Source: Leucobacter sp. cx-328
Lineage (GTDB): Bacteria; Actinomycetota; Actinomycetes; Actinomycetales; Microbacteriaceae
DNA length: 64,000 bases
Reading direction: 5' to 3'
NCBI RefSeq assembly: GCF_014530035.1
Contig: NZ_JACVMX010000001.1
Coordinates: 1-64,000 of the forward strand
In this document: positions 27,204 through 35,121 of the stretch, one piece after another
How positions within the stretch are numbered: position 1 is the stretch's first letter
Layout of the letters: each line of letters begins with the position of its first letter
Translations under genes and position numbers: made by a program
Notes under the pieces: model-generated
The model's input: only the letters and a program-made list of their open reading frames with translations
Databases searched by the model: none
What the model was told of the DNA's origin: nothing

Positions 27204-28507
27204 ACTGCGGTCGCCTCCACCTTGAGTCGGGGAGCCGGGTCTTCGTCATGGCCGGAGACCTTGAGCACGGAGAGTCGGTGGACACCTGAGCCGAACGGCG
27301 CGGGGTCGACGTCATCGTACATAATGTGGTCGGCCATCTGCACAATGCGCTCTGCCGCTTTGCCGTCGCCGTATGGGTTCACGAGGTTCTGGCGGCGCTC
27401 AAGCTCTGCCGAATCGGTGAGCAGGTAGTTGGCCTCTGCGATGATGCGCTCGGGGTCCGTACCGACGAGCGTGACGGTACCTGCGAGCACACCTTCTTCA
27501 CGTTCAGTGGATTCACGCAGCACGAGCACGGGAGTGCCGAGCGCGGGCGCCTCCTCTTGGATGCCACCTGAGTCGCTAATCGCGAACGCCGCGTGCGCGA
27601 GAATCGATGCGAACTCTGCGTAGTCGAGAGGTGCCGTGAGAATGACGTTTTCAATGCCGTCGAGATGCCGGGTCAGCGGGCCAGCAACAATGGGATTGGG
27701 GTGACGCGCGACGACGAAATCGACATCGGGGTGCTGCTTGGCAAGCGTTGCGATCGACGCAGCAATGCGCTCGATCGGTTCACCCCAGTTTTCGCGGCGG
27801 TGCGCGGTGACGACGATGTAGGGTCGCGTTGATTCGCCGCGGCCGAGCACTGCGAGGCGGTCATTGGAGTATTCGACGTCGAGCCCGGTGGCAATCTTGA
27901 GCATGTCGATTGAGGTGTTGCCTGTGACAAAAATGCGCTCGCCTGGAACGCCCTCGCGAGCGAGGTTATTGCGGTTCCACATTGTGGGTGCGAGGTGCAG
28001 CGCGGCGATGCGGGAAATGAGCTGGCGATTGAGCTCCTCCGGGAACGGCGAGAGCACGTTCGACGTACGCAGACCGGCCTCGACGTGCACGACGGGGATG
28101 CGCAGATGGAACGAGGAAAGCGCGGCAGCCGCTGCGCTCGAGGTGTCGCCGTGCACGAAGCATGCGATGGGCAGGTTTTGGTCTTCGGGCGCAACAAACT
28201 CAGCACGGACATATGCGTCAAGCTCCGACACAATGTGGCTGAACAGCGCATTGAGGTTTCCCGGCTCGGGATTCGGTGGGAAGGTGATGTCGGGTTCGAC
28301 GCCGCCGATTGCGAGTACTCGCCGTGTCATTTCAGCATGCTGGCCGGTCGAAATAACACGCACGTCGTAGTGACCAGCCTGCTGAAAAGCGAGGATCACA
28401 GGCAACATTTTGATTGCTTCGGGGCGGGTGCCCACGACGAAAAGACCGGTGCGCTTGCGCTTGGTGTGCGCAGCAACTGAAGGGGCAATGGCTGAGGTGT
28501 GTGTCAT
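27200..28507 (-). CDS. wecB: UDP-N-acetylglucosamine 2-epimerase (non-hydrolysing)
   Basis: The enzyme interconverts UDP-GlcNAc and UDP-ManNAc. Typical features are GTRPEAIKMLPV near the N-terminus, VHGDTSSA, VEAGLRTSN-SPFPEELNRQL, TAHRRENWG, ISDSGGIQEEAPALG and the E-R-EG-GT-LVG segment. The ~435 residues include a C-terminal tail of about 40 residues longer than usual. GGGAG lies before the ATG. It is the first gene of a two-gene operon with the processive glycosyltransferase. No UDP-ManNAc dehydrogenase is adjacent, which favours ManNAc itself rather than ManNAcA in the product. Confidence 0.94.
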   Translation of the reverse strand: MTHTSAIAPSVAAHTKRKRTGLFVVGTRPEAIKMLPVILAFQQAGHYDVRVISTGQHAEMTRRVLAIGGVEPDITFPPNPEPGNLNALFSHIVSELDAYVRAEFVAPEDQNLPIACFVHGDTSSAAAAALSSFHLRIPVVHVEAGLRTSNVLSPFPEELNRQLISRIAALHLAPTMWNRNNLAREGVPGERIFVTGNTSIDMLKIATGLDVEYSNDRLAVLGRGESTRPYIVVTAHRRENWGEPIERIAASIATLAKQHPDVDFVVARHPNPIVAGPLTRHLDGIENVILTAPLDYAEFASILAHAAFAISDSGGIQEEAPALGTPVLVLRESTEREEGVLAGTVTLVGTDPERIIAEANYLLTDSAELERRQNLVNPYGDGKAAERIVQMADHIMYDDVDPAPFGSGVHRLSVLKVSGHDEDPAPRLKVEATAV

Positions 28508-28613
28508 AGAACACTCCCGGGATTTCGTGCCTAGATAGTTACCTTTAGTCTAGATGTCAAGCCTGAACGAAACGGTATGTAACGATATCGGCGACAGTCG
28601 TTGCTCTGTGGGG

Positions 28614-28665
28614 AATGGCTTATATATGCCATTGGTTGACCAGTGAACTATTTATGTGAGATTAT
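28614..28665 (+). promoter_or_regulatory. Near-palindrome and promoter in the divergent wecB/amidohydrolase gap
   Basis: AATGGC-TTATATAT-GCCATT (28614-28633) is an inverted repeat with 6-bp arms around an AT core in an otherwise high-GC region. It is directly followed by TTGACC (28636-28641) and, after 18 bases, GATTAT (28660-28665), a fair sigma-70-type promoter for the rightward gene. A regulator bound at the palindrome could control both divergent genes. Confidence 0.45.
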
Positions 28666-28758
28666 GGCCGCTTCTGCGTGTCGCGCGGCATCGTGGCCGA
28701 AGGAAGCTCTATCTTCCGTGCTCTAGTTTTTCGAGTCTGCTGTGGGTACATTGCTCAT

Positions 28759-29862
28759 ATGACGGCAGAGCAGCTCGACTACATTCCAGCAGGCACCGTG
28801 TTTACGCCGGAAGACCTGACCTTCTACGCGCGCCGTGAGGAACGCTCTCTCGATGAGGCAATCCGTGACGCAGATGTGCTGGTCTCATGCCCGCACTCGG
28901 GTGCCCGTATTCCGGCTGAGGTTGCCCCGTTCCTTACCGCGAATCTCACGCGGCGACTGCAGTACGACTTTACTGACATGGCGACGAGCGCGATCTGTCG
29001 TCGCTGGGCGGAGATTGATGAGCGGATCATCTACGTCGAAAACCCACACCCGCGCTTGATCCGTGATCCCAACCGGGCGAAGCCGGAGGATCCCGGTGCG
29101 CAGTTGCGTGAGGCGATTGAGCGAGTGCGCGCCGCCGGAGCGTGGCAGAAAGTAGACCTCACTGGAGTGGACGCGATCCGCCCAGTGACGTTCTCGTTCT
29201 ATCCCGTGATCGTGGTTCCAGAGACCGATGCCGAACTCGACCGCCTGGTGGCGGCCTTCACCGACGTCGCGGCGAGCGGCCTCGAAGTGTATGAGCGCAC
29301 GCGTGATGAGCTCACTGAGCGGATACTCACGGAAAAGCTCGGCACGGGCGGCAACCTCACGAGATTGTCTTTCCACGACACCATGAATACGACGACGACC
29401 CGCGATGGTGCGGTAAACGTGCCACGCGCTGAGGCGGATCGCCTGCCCAACGTGGTCTCACTGTCGAACCGCGGTGATGCCCACGGAGAGGAGCGCACCT
29501 CGGAAGATCCGATTGTGATGGCGCCAGACCGCATTCGTGCGCTCGCTGATGCGCACCGTGAAGCATTCGATGTGGCTGACTTCTCAGATGTCGCGCTGAA
29601 CAAGCCGTACCTCGGCAGCCAGGAGATCATCGCAGCTGGTGCCCGTTTCCGTGCAGCGGCGGCCGACGCCGACGCTGCCGGTCTGGTGCTCTCGGCGGTG
29701 CAGGCAGAGTTCCTGCGTGAGTACTTGCTCGGTGAAGGAGCGGTGAATGAGCTGCACCAACCCGGCGAAGAGTGGATCGCAGAGGATCCGGCGCGCATTG
29801 AGCGGATCGCCCAGGCCTGCAAGCAGGCCTGGGACCTGTATCGCGGATCCGCGCCCCGCTAA
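28759..29862 (+). CDS. N-formylglutamate amidohydrolase-family protein
   Basis: The 367-residue product resembles the N-formylglutamate amidohydrolase family (HutG-type zinc hydrolases of the carboxypeptidase fold). Visible features are LVSCPHSGARIP early on (His of the metal site), the DFTDMATSAI region, ENPHPRLIRDPNR and LSFHDTMNTTT. The family hydrolyses N-formyl- or N-carbamoyl-type amides; histidine-degradation genes are absent here, so the substrate is open. The start is uncertain: the ATG chosen has a weak ribosome binding site, and a GTG 81 bases earlier lies just after the predicted promoter. A strong hairpin follows the gene. Confidence 0.75.
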   Translation: MTAEQLDYIPAGTVFTPEDLTFYARREERSLDEAIRDADVLVSCPHSGARIPAEVAPFLTANLTRRLQYDFTDMATSAICRRWAEIDERIIYVENPHPRLIRDPNRAKPEDPGAQLREAIERVRAAGAWQKVDLTGVDAIRPVTFSFYPVIVVPETDAELDRLVAAFTDVAASGLEVYERTRDELTERILTEKLGTGGNLTRLSFHDTMNTTTTRDGAVNVPRAEADRLPNVVSLSNRGDAHGEERTSEDPIVMAPDRIRALADAHREAFDVADFSDVALNKPYLGSQEIIAAGARFRAAAADADAAGLVLSAVQAEFLREYLLGEGAVNELHQPGEEWIAEDPARIERIAQACKQAWDLYRGSAPR

Positions 29863-29873
29863 TCTCCCGAGAA

Positions 29874-29919
29874 ACACCGGAGGCCGGTCAGCGCATGTGA
29901 GCTGACCGGCCTCCGGTGT
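29874..29919. terminator. Perfect 19-bp bidirectional terminator hairpin
   Basis: Arms 29874-29892 and 29901-29919 pair perfectly around an 8-base loop. It sits between the amidohydrolase-like gene (stop 12 bases before) and the convergent dicarboxylate carrier (stop 12 bases after). Confidence 0.85.
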
Positions 29920-29930
29920 GTGATGGGTCG

Positions 29931-31271
29931 TTAGCCGCCCCAGATGACGCCGAACAGCGCACCCACCGCGATGGTGAAGCCGGCGAGCACAAGGGTCGGT
30001 ACGAAGAACGAGTGATCGACGAGCTTGGTACCGAGCTTGGTGCTGCCGGAGGTGTCGAAGTTTGCCGCAGCGATCTGCGAGCCGTTGGTCGGCAACAGGT
30101 AGATGCCGGCGAAGGCGCCGGCCCACATGCCGCTGAGGAGGCCGAGCGGGATGCCTGCCGTGATGCCGATCGGCACCACGGTTCTCGTCGCGGTCGACTG
30201 GCTGGTGGTGAGCACACAGACGAGGAAGATTCCAAGGGCGAAGATCCAGGGGGCGCCACTCACGAGATCGCCGACGCTATCGGTGATGAGGGCGGTGTGT
30301 GCGCCGAGGAACGTATCGGTCAGCCACGCGAGGCCGAACAGTGCGATGGCTGAAACCATGCCGGCCTTGAAGACTGACATCGTAGGGATCTCTGCAACCT
30401 TGGGTCGGGACACGAGCAGGATGATCGTGCCTGCCACGAACATGACGATCTCGATGATCGGGGTCATGCCGACCGCGACGCCCTCACTATCGAGCGGGCG
30501 CAGATCCTTGAAGAGGCCGAACACGACAATCGCGACAACGCCGAGCAAGAAGATGATTGCTGCCCACTTGCCCTCGCGGGTGGCGGTGACCTCTGCCTCA
30601 ACGGCCTTCGAAACCGCAGCCGGTGCGGGGATCTTGCCAGCCGCAATGCGTGCCTGGATTTCGGGGTCTTCCGCGATCTCCTTCCCGAGGCGTGCGACGA
30701 CGAAGCTCGCAAGCACGATGCCGACAATCGCGGCGGGCAGGGTGACCTTGATGACGTCGAGCAGTTCAAATCCCTTGACCTCGGTCAGCGTGATCATTGC
30801 GGCCATCGCGGCAGACACCGGGCTACATGCGAGCGCGACACCGGTGGCGACTACCGAGAGCGAGAGCGGGCGGGAGGGGCGGATCCCGTTGCGATACGAG
30901 AGATCCTGGATCACCGGAAGCAGCGGGTACAAAATGTTCGATGTGCCAGCGCCGACAGAGAAGAGGAACGCCACGAGCGGTGCCACGAGGGTAATTTGCT
31001 TCGGGTTGCGCTCGATGAGTTTGGCGGCGATGGTGACCATCCAATCGATGCCGCCTGCCGACTGCATCATTGATGACGCAAGTACGACTGACAGCACGAT
31101 GAGGAGTGCGTCTACCGGGGGATTGCCCGGTGCGATTCCAAAGACGAACACGAGGATCGCAACGCCGGTGCCACCCCAGAGACCGAGGCCCACACCGCTC
31201 GATCTGGTGCCCATGACAATACAGCCGAGCACAACGATGAGCTGTGTGGAAAAGAGCAAGATGTCAGTCAT
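29931..31271 (-). CDS. DcuA/DcuB-family C4-dicarboxylate transporter
   Basis: A polytopic carrier of about 446 residues with 11-13 hydrophobic segments. Family features are the N-terminal FSTQLIVVLGCIVMGTRSSG stretch, GNPPVDALLIVLSVVLASSM, the FSVGAGTSNILYPLLPVI motif and NGSQIAAANFDTSGSTKLG near the end. Members exchange or take up C4-dicarboxylates such as fumarate, malate, succinate and aspartate. The ATG M-T-D-I has AAGGAG eight bases upstream; a GTG 9 bases earlier is less well placed. It is a single-gene unit. Confidence 0.9.
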   Translation of the reverse strand: MTDILLFSTQLIVVLGCIVMGTRSSGVGLGLWGGTGVAILVFVFGIAPGNPPVDALLIVLSVVLASSMMQSAGGIDWMVTIAAKLIERNPKQITLVAPLVAFLFSVGAGTSNILYPLLPVIQDLSYRNGIRPSRPLSLSVVATGVALACSPVSAAMAAMITLTEVKGFELLDVIKVTLPAAIVGIVLASFVVARLGKEIAEDPEIQARIAAGKIPAPAAVSKAVEAEVTATREGKWAAIIFLLGVVAIVVFGLFKDLRPLDSEGVAVGMTPIIEIVMFVAGTIILLVSRPKVAEIPTMSVFKAGMVSAIALFGLAWLTDTFLGAHTALITDSVGDLVSGAPWIFALGIFLVCVLTTSQSTATRTVVPIGITAGIPLGLLSGMWAGAFAGIYLLPTNGSQIAAANFDTSGSTKLGTKLVDHSFFVPTLVLAGFTIAVGALFGVIWGG

Positions 31272-31416
31272 GCGGAGCACTCCTTCGAACGGTCATGATC
31301 CCAAGGATAGGCAAGTAATAGAGAGTTGACTATGACTTCGAAGGAATAACCTCAAATCGTGACTAAGGCCGCGGTTGCAGCACCGCAAAACGACTGCGGC
31401 TTGCACAGGAATAGCA

Positions 31417-31459
31417 GCGCGGGGTGTGGGCGACAACCAGTGTCGCCCACACCCCGCGC
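31417..31459 (-). terminator. Perfect 19-bp hairpin downstream of NCS1 permease
   Basis: Arms 31417-31435 and 31441-31459 pair perfectly around a 5-base loop, 16 bases past the permease stop. It should end the hydantoinase operon transcript. Confidence 0.85.
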
Positions 31460-31475
31460 GGAGCTGGAACAGCAG

Positions 31476-32870
31476 CTAGCTGCGAATCACCGGAATCAGA
31501 CCGGTGCGGCTGCTCGGGTTCGCCTTCCACAGGAACGCGTAAATGCCAGCAGAGGAGACCGCCGTGAGAATTGGGCCCCAGGTCGAACCGAGCGCCGCGT
31601 AGTCGGGTGCAAAAGTGCCGAGCTGCAGCATGAGCAGGCCGATCGCAGTGCCAATCGCCCACGCGATGAGGCCGTTGCCGTTGAACGCTCGGTACTTCTT
31701 GTCATCGATCGACGCGTGCTCGGGGTTGCGGCCACGATCAAGCAGCACGTGGACGAGCGCGATCGCGACCCACGCGGTGACCAGCACGCCCTGCCATGCC
31801 AACGCGAGGAGCAGGTACTGCACGATCGGCAAGAGCATCAGCAGGTAAATAATGACCGACGAAGTGATCACCCAGGCAACGTTCGACATCTTGATGCGCA
31901 GCACGCGCTCGCCGAAGGCGCGCAGGTTTGCGGCACCCAGGTAGTAGTTCGCGGTGTTGATGCGGGTCTGAGACGCGATGATCACGATGAGACCGAAGAC
32001 ACCCATCAGACTGACGAGGCCGCCAGCGAGGCCGGTCTCAGACACCTCAAGGTCGGGAATGGTGAAGGTGAGGAAGATACCGATGAACGCCGAGAACCCG
32101 AAGGCGAGCACGTAGAAGAGCGGTCCGAACGTGAAGCGCTGGTGGAACTTGATGTCCTTACGCTTGCCGAGGGCAGCGAAGTCCATGGTGAACATCATCA
32201 TGATCCACACGCCCATGTAGCCGGCGAAGGTGGCGAGCCAGCCCGGGCCGCCCATCACGAATGGCAGCTCAACCTCGGGAGCGTGGGTGAGCCACGCGTC
32301 ACCAAACCCGTAGACAACGCCAGCCCAGACGACCGCAGCGATCAGGCCAAAGAAGTAGATCGGCATGAGCCAGCCGTTGAGCTTGTCAATAAAGCGACGT
32401 GCGCCGCCGATGATGAGCGGCGTGGAGTACGCGACCACGATGAGGCTCCACACCCACATCTCGCCGCCGAACGCTGCCATGAGCGCGTACGCCACGATCG
32501 AGCCCTCGAAGACCGCGTAGTAGATGGCGACGAGTGCGAAGATGATCGTGGCGATCGAAGAGCCAGCGGTGCCGAGAATCGTGCGTGAGAACTGGGCAAC
32601 GGTCGTGCGATTGTTCATGGCATAGCGTGAGAGCACTGCGTTGATTGCGCCGTAGACAATAATCGTGAGCACGATGCCGATGATCGCGTTCACGGTGCCG
32701 TATGCAGACGCCATAGCGGCGCCGATGTAGACGAAGAAGAACGCGCTCGCGACGCCGTACCAGGCGAGCGAGAGCGATCCGCGCGACATCTGGTCGTCGT
32801 CGTTGCCCTCGCGGGCGAGTGCGTCAGTTGCCTCGACGTCTTGGTTACTGCCGGTGAGATTGAGAGTCAT
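31476..32870 (-). CDS. NCS1-family permease (purine/cytosine/hydantoin type)
   Basis: A 464-residue transporter with about 12 membrane helices of the nucleobase:cation symporter-1 family, the family that contains the hydantoin carrier Mhp1 of Microbacterium. It keeps the N-terminal WYGVASAFFFVYIGAAMA and the MFTMDFAALGKRKD segments. It lies just downstream of hyuA and hyuB, so uptake of a hydantoin, pyrimidine or lactam substrate is a sound inference. GGAGGT seven bases before the ATG supports the start. A 12-bp-stem hairpin separates it from hyuB, so it may be expressed at a lower or separate level. Confidence 0.88.
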   Translation of the reverse strand: MTLNLTGSNQDVEATDALAREGNDDDQMSRGSLSLAWYGVASAFFFVYIGAAMASAYGTVNAIIGIVLTIIVYGAINAVLSRYAMNNRTTVAQFSRTILGTAGSSIATIIFALVAIYYAVFEGSIVAYALMAAFGGEMWVWSLIVVAYSTPLIIGGARRFIDKLNGWLMPIYFFGLIAAVVWAGVVYGFGDAWLTHAPEVELPFVMGGPGWLATFAGYMGVWIMMMFTMDFAALGKRKDIKFHQRFTFGPLFYVLAFGFSAFIGIFLTFTIPDLEVSETGLAGGLVSLMGVFGLIVIIASQTRINTANYYLGAANLRAFGERVLRIKMSNVAWVITSSVIIYLLMLLPIVQYLLLALAWQGVLVTAWVAIALVHVLLDRGRNPEHASIDDKKYRAFNGNGLIAWAIGTAIGLLMLQLGTFAPDYAALGSTWGPILTAVSSAGIYAFLWKANPSSRTGLIPVIRS

Positions 32871-33047
32871 GCGTCATACCTCCATTGGTATGGCCAGTGC
32901 CGCTCACCGCGCGCATCATTGCGCACGTGAAAAGCGAGCAGCAAAGAAATGGGGTGCAGCTCACGCTGCGGTGCCTGAAACTGTGCGCGACGACGTTGTC
33001 ACGTTTCAGGTGTCGGCACACGCCTACCGAGCGAGCGCGTACCGGAG

Positions 33048-33098
33048 CGCCCGGGGCACTGGCTGTGAACCGAAGTTCGTCAGTCGGTGCCCCGGGCG
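33048..33098 (-). terminator. Hairpin between hyuB and the NCS1 permease gene
   Basis: Arms 33048-33059 and 33087-33098 (CGCCCGGGGCAC and its complement) are perfect 12-mers with a 27-base loop, beginning 19 bases past the hyuB stop. It may terminate or attenuate transcription within the operon. Confidence 0.6.
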
Positions 33099-33117
33099 GG
33101 ATAGGGCTGGGCGAACG

Positions 33118-35121
33118 CTAGTTCGTCCAGTGATCCGCTGATCGGCGGATCATCTGCTCGCGGTGCTGCTTGGTGGTCTCGGCGAAGAGCTCACCGGTTC
33201 CCCAATCGAGGATGACGCCGTAGCGGCGAATCACATCGAGCATTTCGAGCTTGCCTGAGCGGTACTGATCGGCGATGTCGGCGGCATCGGCTTCGAGCCA
33301 TGCGCGGCGGTTTTCGCGGATCCACGCTCGCTTTGCGAGGGTCGCATCGCGGTCGATTTCGTACTGATCAATATCGGGGTCAACAGGGATGATGACGACG
33401 CCGTAGTCCTCTGCTGCGCGACCGACCGATACGTAGTCGTCGATGACGTCTTCGAGTACCTCTTCTGGCGTGCGGGCGAGCGGATCGCCAAACCCGCCAC
33501 CACCGGCAGACGGGCGGAAGAAGGTGTCACCGGGTTTGACCGGGACCGACGAGAAGATCGAGCCGAGGAAGCTCTCATCCTCGGTGTCCTTGTTCAACCA
33601 GACGCCGTGCGGAATCGACGGCAGGCCACCCTCGATGCCCCAGGTGATCGAACGTGCACGGTCACAGCAGTAACTCATGACGGTCGTGTCAGCGTCGGTG
33701 AGCGTGCCGCCCTTTTCGACGCCACAGCCGCCACGGAAGCGACCGGGGCCGCCCGAGTCGGTGCCGATCTGGTGCATCGTCGTGAGCACGGGGGTCAGAC
33801 GCTCCTGGCCCTCGCACGCCTGCACGGCGAGGCCGACGCCAAAGACGGGAGCGGTTGCGCTCGAGCCATCCTTGGTGGCGCGGCCGCCCCAGCCACCGGC
33901 CATCCAGTCGTACCACATGAAGTACGGCTTCTCTTCGGTGCGCGCATCGCGGCCGCCAACGAGCAGGTACTCGAGGTTGAATGCACACGCCATCGCGCGC
34001 TCTGGCATGATCTGCGACCACAGCTCGAAGATACCGTTCATGATCTTCTCGTACGGGCCGGAAACGGTGCCGGTGACCGCGAGTGGCCAGCCAGCGTTGA
34101 TGACGGTGCCCTCGGGGCCGATGTCTGCGGTGACCGCAGCGTAGAAGCCAGAGTTCAGCGGTACGTCGGGGAAGAACGTCTTCGTGCCAGCGTAGATTGC
34201 CGAGAAGGTCGTGCCGTAGCCCGAGTTCAGGAAGGCCTTGATCGCTGGGCCGCCCTCGAGTGCGTAGTGAATGCCTTCGCCATCGAGCGTCATGGTGATG
34301 TCGATGGGAACCAGACGCTCCGACTCACCCGGATCAAGGTCAAGGTAGTCGGTGGTCTTCCAGGTGCCGCGGGGGAGATCTTCGAGGCGGCGGAGCACGG
34401 TGCGCTCGACGTAGTCCTGCGTCTCCTGCATCGCTGCTTCGACGGTCTCGGTGCCGTAGCGCTCGACGAGGCGAAGAATCTCGCGCTCACAGACCGCGGT
34501 CGCCTCCGACTGCGCGTGCAGGTCGCCCATCGCCTGTTCTGGTGCGCGGGTGTTGCCCACGAGCAGGTTTGCGATGTCGTGCAGGTAGACACCCTTCGAC
34601 CAGATGCGCACGGGAGTAATGCGCAGACCCTCACCGAAGTGCTCGGTTGCTGCAACGTTGAACGAGCCGGGAACCGGGCCGCCAATGTCTGCCCAGTGGC
34701 CCTTGTTCTGCGCGTATGCGATGATCCGGCCGTCAGAGAATACCGGGCGAATGAACGACACATCGTTGATGTGGGTGCCGCCGCGGTAGGGGTCGTTGAC
34801 CGCGAAGACGTCACCGGGGTGAATGTCGTCGCCGAACTCTTCAATCACGGCCTTGCACTGGAAGTGCAGGGTGCCAACGTGCACCGCGATATCGCCCGAA
34901 CCCTGCATGACGGTGTTGCCCTGCGCGTCGCAGAGCGCCGACGAGAAGTCACGCGAGTAGATGACGAACGAGTAGCAGGTGCGAAGAATCTGCTCGCTCA
35001 TGAGGTCAACACTCGTGGCGAATGCGTTCTTCAGTACCTCAAAGGTGACGGGATCGAGTGCTGCTGCAGGAGCCACGGTCTGCGGCGCCGGTGCCGCGAG
35101 CGTGTCAAATGGGGTAGTCAT
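33118..35121 (-). CDS. hyuB: Hydantoinase/oxoprolinase subunit B
   Basis: The second subunit of an ATP-dependent ring-opening amidohydrolase of the N-methylhydantoinase/5-oxoprolinase/acetone carboxylase superfamily. Characteristic stretches are DPVTFEVLKNAF at the N-terminus, GSGDIAVHVGTLHF, GDVFAVNDPYRGGTHIND, GGRDARTEEKPYFMWYDW and GGCGVEKGGT. About 667 residues is slightly longer than the common ~570, the extra lying at the C-terminus. The ATG overlaps the hyuA stop by 4 bases. The precise ring substrate cannot be read from sequence. Confidence 0.93.
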   Translation of the reverse strand: MTTPFDTLAAPAPQTVAPAAALDPVTFEVLKNAFATSVDLMSEQILRTCYSFVIYSRDFSSALCDAQGNTVMQGSGDIAVHVGTLHFQCKAVIEEFGDDIHPGDVFAVNDPYRGGTHINDVSFIRPVFSDGRIIAYAQNKGHWADIGGPVPGSFNVAATEHFGEGLRITPVRIWSKGVYLHDIANLLVGNTRAPEQAMGDLHAQSEATAVCEREILRLVERYGTETVEAAMQETQDYVERTVLRRLEDLPRGTWKTTDYLDLDPGESERLVPIDITMTLDGEGIHYALEGGPAIKAFLNSGYGTTFSAIYAGTKTFFPDVPLNSGFYAAVTADIGPEGTVINAGWPLAVTGTVSGPYEKIMNGIFELWSQIMPERAMACAFNLEYLLVGGRDARTEEKPYFMWYDWMAGGWGGRATKDGSSATAPVFGVGLAVQACEGQERLTPVLTTMHQIGTDSGGPGRFRGGCGVEKGGTLTDADTTVMSYCCDRARSITWGIEGGLPSIPHGVWLNKDTEDESFLGSIFSSVPVKPGDTFFRPSAGGGGFGDPLARTPEEVLEDVIDDYVSVGRAAEDYGVVIIPVDPDIDQYEIDRDATLAKRAWIRENRRAWLEADAADIADQYRSGKLEMLDVIRRYGVILDWGTGELFAETTKQHREQMIRRSADHWTN

